Shown piece by piece: positions 17,665 through 23,582 of a stretch of DNA of 31,564 nucleotides (positions are counted from its first letter, which is position 1; every line of letters starts with the position of its first letter). The notes under the pieces are model-generated. The model made no database searches. It worked only from the letters and a program-made list of their open reading frames with translations, and was not told where the DNA came from. The DNA is from a virus, in IMG/VR virus record IMGVR_UViG_3300042544_000573, positions 1-31,564 of that record, one strand, 5' to 3'. A program made the position numbers and the translations under genes.

Positions 17665-18158
17665 TTAGAAGCTCCAGCTTTTGAAAGAAGGTCGGTTTTG
17701 GCCTGCGATCCAGCAGAGGAGCCGAAGTAGTAGGCAATAATGCCCGTCCACGCCGTGCCCAAGCTGCCCAGCATCATCAAGATGGCGGGGTTGCTGCTGT
17801 CAATCTGGTTGAAGAACATCATCACCATGATGCCAAAGAACCCAATGGTCACAGCGCCAGCCAGCAGGGGTGGCATCAAACTGCGGGTGGTGGCCTGCAT
17901 CTCCCGTGCGGACTTGCGGTCTTCAACTTCCAACTTCTCAAAGTTCAGGCCCAGCTCCTGCGCTTGCTTCTGAAGCTCGATCTCGGCAATCTTGACCTGT
18001 GCAATCTGTTCAGCCGACAGCTTGTTGTTGGAGATCATGTCGCCAACCTTGTCGGGGTCAACGCCGATGGCTTTTGAGATGGCCGACACAGCCATCCCCG
18101 CCAGTGGACCCCCCATCGCCGTGGCAATGGTGGGAGCGATTTGTTTAAGCCAATCCAT
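17661..18158 (-). CDS. Holin of the 3TM/GTA-holin type
   Basis: This 165-aa protein is the likely holin that opens the inner membrane for the endolysin encoded next. An amphipathic Gly/Ala/Ile-rich N-terminus (about 8-32) precedes a helical charged region (45-90, KIAEIELQKQAQELG). Membrane segments follow at about 97-117 and 124-146, ending YYFGSSAGSQAK. This order fits the holin family I know as GTA_holin_3TM (Holin_3TMs). ATG at 18158 has AAGGGG upstream. Its end overlaps the endolysin start by 4 nt. The C-terminal membrane segment resembles that of the 142-aa protein two genes upstream, suggesting a related pair. Confidence 0.85.
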   Translation of the reverse strand: MDWLKQIAPTIATAMGGPLAGMAVSAISKAIGVDPDKVGDMISNNKLSAEQIAQVKIAEIELQKQAQELGLNFEKLEVEDRKSAREMQATTRSLMPPLLAGAVTIGFFGIMVMMFFNQIDSSNPAILMMLGSLGTAWTGIIAYYFGSSAGSQAKTDLLSKAGASK

Positions 18159-18163
18159 ATCAA

Positions 18164-18619
18164 TTACCCCTTTAAGTCAAAACTCAGGTTGGTGTGGCGG
18201 GGATACTGCACAACGCGCTCCCCTTCCGGACATTTGTATTTGATGGTCGCCAGCAAAGTTGCCTTACCGCTGGCAATTTTCTCTTTGTTAACCATCGTGA
18301 GTTCGTATGTAAACGTGTCAATTTCCGGCCCTGCTGGACCGCTGAACTTGCTTGCGGTGGTGGTTGCCTCATGCACCATGCCTGCTGCATCACGAATGCT
18401 TGGGGTAAAGCTCTCAACAGAGCAGTCGTCACGTTTTTTGATCCGGGCAACCGTGACGTTGATGGGCTTACCAGCCTCGGCCACAATTTTGAAATGCTCA
18501 GGAGTCCACTCAATAATGGCCCTGTCAAGCAACCCAAACTTGTCGGCAAGCGTGTAGCTTCCACCTAACGCAGCAACACTGGCGGCAACGGCTCCAATTG
18601 CTTTGGTAAGGTCAACCAC
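18164..18619 (-). CDS. Membrane-anchored protein of unknown function in the lysis block
   Basis: This 151-aa protein starts at GTG 18619 (MVDLTKAIG), with AAGGGGG six bases upstream and only one base after the preceding stop. An N-terminal hydrophobic stretch (about 6-22, AVAASVAALGGSY) may be a signal anchor. The rest is soluble and beta-rich, with charged residues and two cysteines (C66 and C132 by my count) that could pair in the periplasm. I do not recognise the family. Position between two holin-like proteins suggests a lysis or envelope role, for example an antiholin or spanin-like part. This is inference; it could also be unrelated cargo. Confidence 0.75.
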   Translation of the reverse strand: MVDLTKAIGAVAASVAALGGSYTLADKFGLLDRAIIEWTPEHFKIVAEAGKPINVTVARIKKRDDCSVESFTPSIRDAAGMVHEATTTASKFSGPAGPEIDTFTYELTMVNKEKIASGKATLLATIKYKCPEGERVVQYPRHTNLSFDLKG

Positions 18620-18620
18620 G

Positions 18621-19049
18621 TCACGCCCCCTTTGACGTGGTAATGCTGTCTTCTCCCTTGGAGACCGTAACCTTTTCGCCTTCTACAGTAACCCGCATTG
18701 GAGGCTCCTTGCGGTCCAGACGGTCCAGCTTGTCGATCAGGTTCTTGATGACCTCAAACTCGGGCTTCTCTTGCTTGGCGTTTGCACCAGCAATGCCGTT
18801 GAGCATGGAGATCAAAGCAGTCAGCGCAGAGCCCAGCAAGCCCATCACCGCAGCAATCTTGGACTCATCCAAAAACAGGGAAGCACCAACGCCGATGATG
18901 ATGATCAGCGTGATGTAGAACAGTCCACCCTCGCCGATGGCCTTGCCAGCGATTTCTTTGGCCGGGGATGCTGCGTTCAGTTTGTCCAGCTCAACTTGAG
19001 CTTGGGCCTTGATGACGGCCAGCTCGTGCTTTAAAGTTTGCTCATCCAT
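18621..19049 (-). CDS. Holin-like two-TM membrane protein
   Basis: This 142-aa protein has a charged coiled N-terminus (1-30, LAVIKAQAQVELDKL), two membrane segments (about 41-60 and 65-87), and a charged C-terminal tail (about 95-142). Its second segment, MGLLGSALTALIS ending GIAGANAKQ, resembles the end of the 165-aa holin (MLGSLGTAW ending GSSAGSQAK). It may therefore be a paralogous holin or antiholin. ATG at 19049 has GGAG six bases upstream, lying inside the 31-aa gene, whose stop overlaps this start by 8 nt. The function is inferred from topology and position. Confidence 0.8.
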   Translation of the reverse strand: MDEQTLKHELAVIKAQAQVELDKLNAASPAKEIAGKAIGEGGLFYITLIIIIGVGASLFLDESKIAAVMGLLGSALTALISMLNGIAGANAKQEKPEFEVIKNLIDKLDRLDRKEPPMRVTVEGEKVTVSKGEDSITTSKGA

Positions 19050-19137
19050 ACATCACTCCAATAAAAACACGGGCGCACCAGACAATTAGCCCAACAATTA
19101 GGACCGCTGCAATGAATGCGACGGCCCAGTCTTTCAT
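19042..19137 (-). CDS. 31-aa single-TM peptide in the lysis block
   Basis: A very short gene encodes MKDWAVAFIAAVLIVG followed by more hydrophobic residues, one Cys-Ala-Arg near residues 21-23, and an end VMYG. It is essentially one membrane helix with K2/D3 at one end and R23 near the other. ATG at 19137 overlaps the lipoprotein's TGA as ATGA, and its own TGA overlaps the start of the 142-aa gene by 8 nt. This double coupling, without gaps, argues that it is a real gene even at this length. Otherwise about 85 nt would be non-coding in an operon with no gap over 12 nt. Possible roles are a small lysis regulator or holin partner; none is demonstrated. Confidence 0.65.
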   Translation of the reverse strand: MKDWAVAFIAAVLIVGLIVWCARVFIGVMYG

Positions 19138-19709
19138 GGTGCTGCTGCCGGAGTGACCACCACCTCTGGCCTGACAATTACAGGCGTAGGCTGAGTGACA
19201 ATAATTGGCGCAGGCTGCGTGATGGTGATCGGCGCAGGTTGAGTCACAACAGTCGGGGCGTGCGTGCTGTCGGTGTTGGTCGTTGTGGTCGTTGTGGTGA
19301 TCGCACCGGGCGCTTGAATCTTTCCAGCAAGACCCACAAAGGCAGCGTTGGTGCTTACGCCCAGAGTCGTGGCGTTGTTACTCTGTGCGATACCAACTTG
19401 AGCCTGTTTGCTCACGCTGTAGATCTGGGTTGCAGTGGGCAGCAACACAGAGGTCCACTGAAGCAGATGGTCACCAAATGACTTGGGCGCTGCGATCTGG
19501 GTTTGGTTCTGCACTGCACCCATTTGCAAGGACATCACAGCCGCGACTTTGGCCGCAGTGTCACCTTGCTTTGCAATTTCTGCCAGAGCCTGATAACGGG
19601 CCGTTTGAGATGCTGCCTGAGCCTTGTGGATGTCGGCATAGGCTGCGTATTCAGCAGTGGCGCAGCCTGTCAGGGACAGGACTGCAATCAATGGTGCGAT
19701 CAGCTTCAT
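19134..19709 (-). CDS. Lipoprotein with Pro-rich tail, lysis block
   Basis: This 191-aa protein begins with a lipoprotein signal: MKLIAPLIAVLSLTGC, lipobox LTGC, so Cys16 should be lipidated, with Ala at +2 as expected for outer-membrane sorting in enterobacteria. The middle (17-130) is helical, Ala/Gln-rich. The tail (about 140-191) has a Thr run and then three eight-residue repeats of the (V/I)TQPAPI type. I chose ATG 19709 because AAGGA lies six bases upstream; a TTG two codons earlier is less likely. A Pro-rich lipoprotein beside lysis genes invites an outer-membrane spanin guess, but it is longer than usual o-spanins and no clear inner-membrane spanin partner is seen. Treat that role as a hypothesis. 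Confidence 0.8.
   Translation of the reverse strand: MKLIAPLIAVLSLTGCATAEYAAYADIHKAQAASQTARYQALAEIAKQGDTAAKVAAVMSLQMGAVQNQTQIAAPKSFGDHLLQWTSVLLPTATQIYSVSKQAQVGIAQSNNATTLGVSTNAAFVGLAGKIQAPGAITTTTTTTNTDSTHAPTVVTQPAPITITQPAPIIVTQPTPVIVRPEVVVTPAAAP
19183..19254 (-). repeat. Three 24-nt tandem repeats coding for TQPAP units
   Basis: GGCGTAGGCTGAGTGAC, GGCGCAGGCTGCGTGAT and GGCGCAGGTTGAGTCAC start at 19183, 19207 and 19231, a 24-nt period. They encode the Pro-rich repeats near the lipoprotein C-terminus, which may be an extended rod or a surface-binding segment. Confidence 0.8.
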
Positions 19710-19718
19710 GGTCAATCC

Positions 19719-19958
19719 TTAGTTGGTCGGCAAAGGTGCAGACGGATTGTCGCGCTGCTCTTGCAGGTCGATTGCAGTCTGGTCTTTGGTAAACGCGCCC
19801 GTGGCGGGATCGTAGATGCAGAACTGGTTGATCCGAAAATCTCTGTCAGTAAAACCGTCTGGTGCGTTGACCTCTCCGGGTGCAATGTCTTCAGGCTCGT
19901 AGGAACCCCCGCGATACCCCGAGAGTCGGCTGTTGGTGTCAATTTGAAGAAATATCAT
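19719..19958 (-). CDS. Small hypothetical protein after the fibre genes
   Basis: I do not recognise this 79-aa acidic protein (IFLQIDTNSRLSGYRGG at the start, IYDPATGAFTKDQ in the middle). ATG at 19958 has GAGGAG eight bases upstream, inside the end of the preceding gene; a TTG two codons earlier would be too close to that site. It sits between the last fibre-type protein and the lipoprotein. The IYDPATGAF turn resembles short motifs in fibre-associated proteins. A role in fibre assembly is possible but unproven. Confidence 0.7.
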   Translation of the reverse strand: MIFLQIDTNSRLSGYRGGSYEPEDIAPGEVNAPDGFTDRDFRINQFCIYDPATGAFTKDQTAIDLQEQRDNPSAPLPTN

Positions 19959-19960
19959 GA

Positions 19961-20362
19961 TCAAAACTCCTCGACTGCTGAAAAATTGTATGTGGTACTG
20001 TTGCTGTCGCTAGTGCCGATAACAACCGTGCCGCCCGCTATCAGGTAAAATTCCGTATTCATAATGTAATAGCTAGTGCTACCGCCTGCGACCTCACGCA
20101 CTAGTTTTTGACCCGACCCCGGCGAAAGGCCAACAGGCCCGGTCCCGCTTAAAGTTGTATAACTGTTAAAATAAGAGGTAACAAGAACTCCGCTATTTCC
20201 AGTTACAAACACGTATTGGCCCCCAACGATCAAATATGCATAGCCGGTGCCGCCATTAGTTGAAAGCATCCCAATGGTAACTTTTGCCACTCGACTAGCG
20301 GGTACCGTATAGACCGTTGCAGCAGACGTTGACCCACTAAAAACTTTAATTGCTTTTGCCAT
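19961..20362 (-). CDS. Small beta-rich fibre-region protein
   Basis: This 133-aa protein starts at ATG 20362 with a strong AAGGAG site before it. Upstream in-frame residues back to 20503 overlap the neighbouring gene in another frame and are not used. It is rich in Ser, Thr, Gly, Val and Tyr (KVFSGSTSAATVYTVPASR, YAYLIVGGQYVFVTG) with the alternating pattern of beta strands. No family is recognised. Location at the end of the fibre block suggests a fibre tip, decoration or adhesin subunit. Confidence 0.75.
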   Translation of the reverse strand: MAKAIKVFSGSTSAATVYTVPASRVAKVTIGMLSTNGGTGYAYLIVGGQYVFVTGNSGVLVTSYFNSYTTLSGTGPVGLSPGSGQKLVREVAGGSTSYYIMNTEFYLIAGGTVVIGTSDSNSTTYNFSAVEEF

Positions 20363-20372
20363 TTTTTTCTCC

Positions 20373-20828
20373 TTAAAAAGCTGAAAATGCTGGGACAGTT
20401 GCCATGACAAATTCGGTTGTTGCAATCTGTGTTGTGTTGGTTCCAAAGGCGGCAGTTGGTGCTGTCGGAGTACCAGTAAATGCAGGGGAATTGAGCGGAG
20501 CACCAGTTGCCGTACCGCTTGTCCAAGTTGTCCCGTTTGATAACAGCACGTTACCCGCTGTTCCGGGAGCGACCACTTGAACAGCGGAAGTACCGTTGCC
20601 CAAGATGACGTTGTTGGCAGTCAATGATGCTGCACCAGTGCCGCCGTTAGATACAGGAGTGATGTTCGCAGCCAGCAGCTTCACAGTGCCAGCGGCGTTC
20701 TTGAAGTACAGCTTCTCGTCGGTCGTGTTGATGGCAAGTTCGCCGTCAGCAAGGTTGGTGTTAACTGGAACCGCAGCAGCCGTGGCCGTGCGGTAGAGTT
20801 GGATTGGGGTAAAACCTGTTGCAGCCAT
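20373..20828 (-). CDS. Short tail-fibre protein
   Basis: This 151-aa protein has familiar fibre motifs: IQLYRTATAAAVP and LADGELAINTTDEKLYFKN at the N-terminus (attachment-like repeats), VSNGGTGAASLTANNVILG in the middle, and NSPAFTGTPTAPTA then TTQIATTEFV near the C-terminus, a common phage fibre repeat. ATG at 20828 shares its A with the upstream TAA (TAATG), so the earlier in-frame ATG at 20888 is rejected. The protein probably joins the fibre or baseplate-distal structures. Receptor specificity cannot be told. Confidence 0.85.
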   Translation of the reverse strand: MAATGFTPIQLYRTATAAAVPVNTNLADGELAINTTDEKLYFKNAAGTVKLLAANITPVSNGGTGAASLTANNVILGNGTSAVQVVAPGTAGNVLLSNGTTWTSGTATGAPLNSPAFTGTPTAPTAAFGTNTTQIATTEFVMATVPAFSAF

Positions 20829-21253
20829 TAAAAAGTTCCTCCAGAGAAGATGTTGTTTGCAATTGTAGTGAAATCTAATCCGTCCCACGCAACTATTGCG
20901 TTAAAACCTGAAGGGATCAGCACCCCGGCTGTTGGGCCTGCGCCACGAACCACAATGCTCCCGGTTCCATCGTTGATGACGATGTATGGCTTGCTCTGCG
21001 CAGGCGCTGTGATGTTGCGTGTCGTGGCCCCGTTGCTTGCCGTCCAGCGGATGATGGCTTGGCGGGCTTCGTTGGCCGCGAGGGCTGTGGTCGTTAGCGT
21101 AACATCGGCGTCTACGCTCAGTATGGTTGTACCCGCAACGGCGGAGTCCACCAGCGAGGTAATAGAGTTGTTGACGGTAGTGCCCCATGTACCGTCGAGT
21201 TCGCCTTCAACCGGCAGTGCCAGTCCAAGTAGTGTGGTATTTCCTGTTGGCAT
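20828..21253 (-). CDS. Short tail-fibre/appendage protein
   Basis: This 141-aa protein starts TGNTTLLGLALPVEGEL and DGTWGTTVNNSITSLVD, a recurrent opening for small phage fibre or appendage proteins. A beta-rich body follows (RNITAPAQSKPYIVINDG, VRGAGPTAGVLIPSG), ending IFSGGTF. ATG at 21253 has AAGGA about 7 nt upstream. The end overlaps the next gene by one base. The C-terminal NGGTF/SGGTF ending is shared with the 64-aa protein immediately upstream, hinting at modular fibre pieces. Confidence 0.82.
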   Translation of the reverse strand: MPTGNTTLLGLALPVEGELDGTWGTTVNNSITSLVDSAVAGTTILSVDADVTLTTTALAANEARQAIIRWTASNGATTRNITAPAQSKPYIVINDGTGSIVVRGAGPTAGVLIPSGFNAIVAWDGLDFTTIANNIFSGGTF

Positions 21254-21262
21254 ACGTATTCC

Positions 21263-21457
21263 TTAAAAAGTGCCGCCATTGACGTTGGCCCATATTGGAG
21301 CCACCCCTGCGCCTTGGGACACAGGCACTTGCCCTGCCGTGCCGTTTGTTCCGCCCAAAACAATCTTTGGGTCGGTCAGGGTTTTGTTTGTGACCGTGTT
21401 TGTGCTCGTCGCAGTCAAGACGTTGGTTGGGGTGATGATGTTTGAAAGTATTGCCAT
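21263..21457 (-). CDS. Very short fibre-type protein
   Basis: This 64-aa protein (MAILSNIITPTNVLTATSTN, then TVTNKTLTDPKIVLGG) is of a type I associate with phage fibre repeats, where NKTLTDP is a recurrent motif. It ends NVNGGTF. ATG at 21457 follows CGGAG by 7 nt and lies 3 nt after the upstream stop. It is too short to be a whole fibre, so it may be a fibre adaptor or the remnant of a split fibre gene. Confidence 0.78.
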   Translation of the reverse strand: MAILSNIITPTNVLTATSTNTVTNKTLTDPKIVLGGTNGTAGQVPVSQGAGVAPIWANVNGGTF

Positions 21458-21460
21458 ATG

Positions 21461-21700
21461 TTACTCCGTGCCTTGCAAGATGATTAGTAACGCGCTTGGG
21501 TCTTCGGCGCTATCAATGCTGGACTGAAGTGCCGCATACTTGTCACGGACCGCTTGGCGCTGCGCCTCCACGGCCTGTACATCTGTGCCGGGAATCTGCT
21601 TCATGATGACTTCATCAAGCGGCGCAAACTCCTCTGCGCGTCTTTGCCTGCGGAGGTCATGGCTGATTGTTTTTGCTTTGTCTAAGTTGATTGTGATCAT
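21461..21700 (-). CDS. Small charged protein coupled to the fibre gene (possible fibre chaperone)
   Basis: This 79-aa helical protein (MITINLDKAKTISHDLRRQR, EEFAPLDEVIMKQIPG, EAQRQAVRDKYAALQ) resembles small tail-fibre assembly proteins by size, charge and position, though I cannot name the family with certainty. ATG at 21700 overlaps the preceding fibre stop as ATGA; an in-frame ATG two codons earlier is less likely. It ends in a hydrophobic ALLIILQ. Its direct coupling to a fibre gene suggests help in folding or trimer assembly. Confidence 0.78.
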   Translation of the reverse strand: MITINLDKAKTISHDLRRQRRAEEFAPLDEVIMKQIPGTDVQAVEAQRQAVRDKYAALQSSIDSAEDPSALLIILQGTE

Positions 21701-22356
21701 GCCCATGTCCCCACGCTTGTGTTGCTGCCTGATGTTCCAATTGGATAGATGCGAAAATAAGCCCCCAATGCAACCGTGTATGCGCCGCCGGGAGCTGCGC
21801 TTAGTTGGTACTGCGGAATAAATGTTCCACCAGCGTTGACCGAAACTGTTCCGGACAGTCGTGCGTGAAGAGCTACTGGGTTGGCTGATAATCCAACGCC
21901 TGTAAAAACGGCGGCGGTCGCCACTTGATAGTAGTAAATAGATGTCGCTATAGGAGAAGTAAGCGCTGTTGATGACGCGCCAGCAGCAACTATAGAGTAA
22001 CCAATGTTGTTGAGGGTTGCAGTCCCCCCAAATAATGCGCTTACGCTGTGGGCCGTTGTACCTGCCGCCTTAGACATTGGGAAGTACGCCTCAAAAGCAT
22101 AAACCGTACTACTGCTAAGAGTTACACCAACACCCAGCCAAGACTGCGCCCCAGTTGCGTTAGCCCCTACCAAGGCGCTATCTAGTCTGTAATACTGCAT
22201 GCCCGGCACGACACCGCGTTGCAACCCTTGCGGGGTGAAGTACGGAACTTTGCCGTCATACTCAAGCTCTCCTGCGACGGCAGAGCTCAAGGCGGCAGAA
22301 TTCAGCACGATAGGTGGCGTTGTAATACCCGCCGTCCCGTCTAATACAATTGCCAT
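21697..22356 (-). CDS. Fibre protein, paralogue B of a tandem pair
   Basis: This 219-aa protein is probably a receptor-binding or fibre-tip protein. It shares VPYFTPQGLQRGVVPGMQYY (about 37-56) and LSSSTVY with the 207-aa protein encoded 0.6 kb upstream in the operon. Its C-terminus (GGTFIPQYQLSAAPGGAY through SGSNTSVG.WA) is nearly identical: I count about 43 of the last 48 residues alike. The middle (about 95-170) differs strongly. ATG at 22356 has AAGGGG upstream. The stop overlaps the small charged gene as ATGA. This conserved-ends, variable-middle pattern fits host-range diversification. Confidence 0.82.
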   Translation of the reverse strand: MAIVLDGTAGITTPPIVLNSAALSSAVAGELEYDGKVPYFTPQGLQRGVVPGMQYYRLDSALVGANATGAQSWLGVGVTLSSSTVYAFEAYFPMSKAAGTTAHSVSALFGGTATLNNIGYSIVAAGASSTALTSPIATSIYYYQVATAAVFTGVGLSANPVALHARLSGTVSVNAGGTFIPQYQLSAAPGGAYTVALGAYFRIYPIGTSGSNTSVGTWA

Positions 22357-22359
22357 GGT

Positions 22360-22566
22360 CTACCCCTTGGTTGGTGCGTTTGTAAAATCGGCTTGCCAAG
22401 CATTGCGAAATGTCCGCTCTGCTGGGATGTCGTCTACGTGTGCTATCAAATACGGCTTGCCAACAGGTACTGATTTCAAGGCTTCCGATTGTTCAATACC
22501 GGGAGCAGGCACGACTACGGCAACGCCGTCTGCGTCATTTGGGTAAATTATTCTGTAGTTTGACAT
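22360..22566 (-). CDS. Small conserved-type protein in the fibre block
   Basis: This 68-aa protein (NYRIIYPNDADGVAVVVPAP, then IEQSEALKSVPVGKPYLIAH) looks like a compact alpha/beta protein I have seen with phage fibre genes, but I know no function. ATG at 22566 follows a strong TAAGGAG. It sits between the two fibre paralogue units. A fibre-assembly role is possible because a small gene follows each paralogue. Confidence 0.78.
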   Translation of the reverse strand: MSNYRIIYPNDADGVAVVVPAPGIEQSEALKSVPVGKPYLIAHVDDIPAERTFRNAWQADFTNAPTKG

Positions 22567-22575
22567 TGAGTCTCC

Positions 22576-22953
22576 TTATCTAAACAATGCAACTGCCACA
22601 TAGTTAACGTCTGCGAGCGTGCTTGGAATGCTGTAGGTGTTTATAAACGCAGCGCCTGCGGCCTGAGTTCCCGCAGAGCAATAAGACCCCGCAACTCCAA
22701 AATTTCGAGCCGCTCCCACAACACAACCAGCACCGTCTGCCATGGAGGTAGTAAGGTTTACTGTGTAACTGCCAACGGCACTGTCAGTGACACTGCTCAC
22801 GTTAAAAGCCGCTTGTATCGCAACTGTACCCGTGCCATTAAATTGGACCCATGCTCGGCAGAACGTACCAATCTGAGTGCCCGCACTGTCGTTTATTACG
22901 GGGGGTGTAGAGGCCGTATTGCTTTGGATTGTTGTTACGTTCAGTGTGCTCAT
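22576..22953 (-). CDS. Small fibre protein coupled to paralogue A
   Basis: This 125-aa protein starts MSTLNVTTIQSNTASTPPVI and continues NDSAGTQIGTFCRAWVQFNG, an opening typical of phage fibre or head-decoration proteins that assemble beta-rich trimers. The end (INTYSIPSTLADVNYVAVAL) is also beta-rich. ATG at 22953 overlaps the preceding TGA as ATGA; an ATG two codons earlier is less likely. It contains three cysteines, unusual for an extracellular fibre. Confidence 0.8.
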   Translation of the reverse strand: MSTLNVTTIQSNTASTPPVINDSAGTQIGTFCRAWVQFNGTGTVAIQAAFNVSSVTDSAVGSYTVNLTTSMADGAGCVVGAARNFGVAGSYCSAGTQAAGAAFINTYSIPSTLADVNYVAVALFR

Positions 22954-23573
22954 GCCCATTCCCCCACACTTGTGTTGCTGCCTGATGTGCTAATTGGGTA
23001 GATTAAAAAGTAAGCGCCAGATGCAACCGTATATGCGCCGCCCGGAGCTGCGCTAAGTTGGTACTGTGGAATAAATGTTCCACCAGCGTTAATTGACACT
23101 GTGCCCCTAAGCGTATATGTTGAAAATATAGTGGCTTGTGTTGATCCTGTCACCAGTGTTGTATTCGCCACACTTTGAATATACCCACCTAATTGTTGAT
23201 ATGAAGATACATCAGTGAAACTGGTCACGGACGCAGCTCTTGTAAACACAAAAGCAGCGTTGTTAACTGTAGCGGTCCCACCAAAATTTAGTTGAAAATT
23301 ATGCGATGTAGTTCCGGCGCTTTTACTTGTCGCAAAAATACATTCAAAGAAATAAACTGTGCTGCTGGACAGGGTTACTCCAGCCCCCAATATGCTTTGG
23401 GCTGCGGTTGAGTTAGCCCCTGCCAAGGCACTGTTTAACCTGTAATACTGCATCCCCGGCACAACGCCGCGCTGCAAACCTTGGGGTGTAAAGTAAGGAA
23501 CTTTAGTGTCACACTCAAATGTTCCCGCACTTGCAGTTGTTAGGGTCTCGGCTGTTAAAACAAGTTTTCCCAT
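22950..23573 (-). CDS. Fibre protein, paralogue A of a tandem pair
   Basis: This 207-aa protein is the upstream member of the tandem fibre pair. The N-terminal part (VPYFTPQGLQRGVVPGMQYY, LSSSTVY) and the last 48 residues match paralogue B closely, while residues about 85-158 do not (for example SSYQQLGGYIQSVANTT here). ATG at 23573 follows AAAGGA. DNA similarity is also visible between 21697-21850 and 22950-23110, and between 22130-22260 and 23385-23515. The two copies could therefore recombine. Which surface structure each recognises is unknown. Confidence 0.82.
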   Translation of the reverse strand: MGKLVLTAETLTTASAGTFECDTKVPYFTPQGLQRGVVPGMQYYRLNSALAGANSTAAQSILGAGVTLSSSTVYFFECIFATSKSAGTTSHNFQLNFGGTATVNNAAFVFTRAASVTSFTDVSSYQQLGGYIQSVANTTLVTGSTQATIFSTYTLRGTVSINAGGTFIPQYQLSAAPGGAYTVASGAYFLIYPISTSGSNTSVGEWA

Positions 23574-23582
23574 ATATTTCCT

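Noticed and set aside
19961-20503. Longer 180-aa version of the 133-aa protein, starting at 20503
   Set aside because: The first 47 residues overlap the upstream fibre gene in another frame and look random, while ATG 20362 has a strong AAGGAG site.
21697-23573. Diversity-generating retroelement variable repeats as the source of fibre divergence
   Set aside because: No reverse transcriptase or template repeat is seen, and the divergence lies in the middle of the genes and includes length changes, rather than adenine-specific changes near a 3' end.
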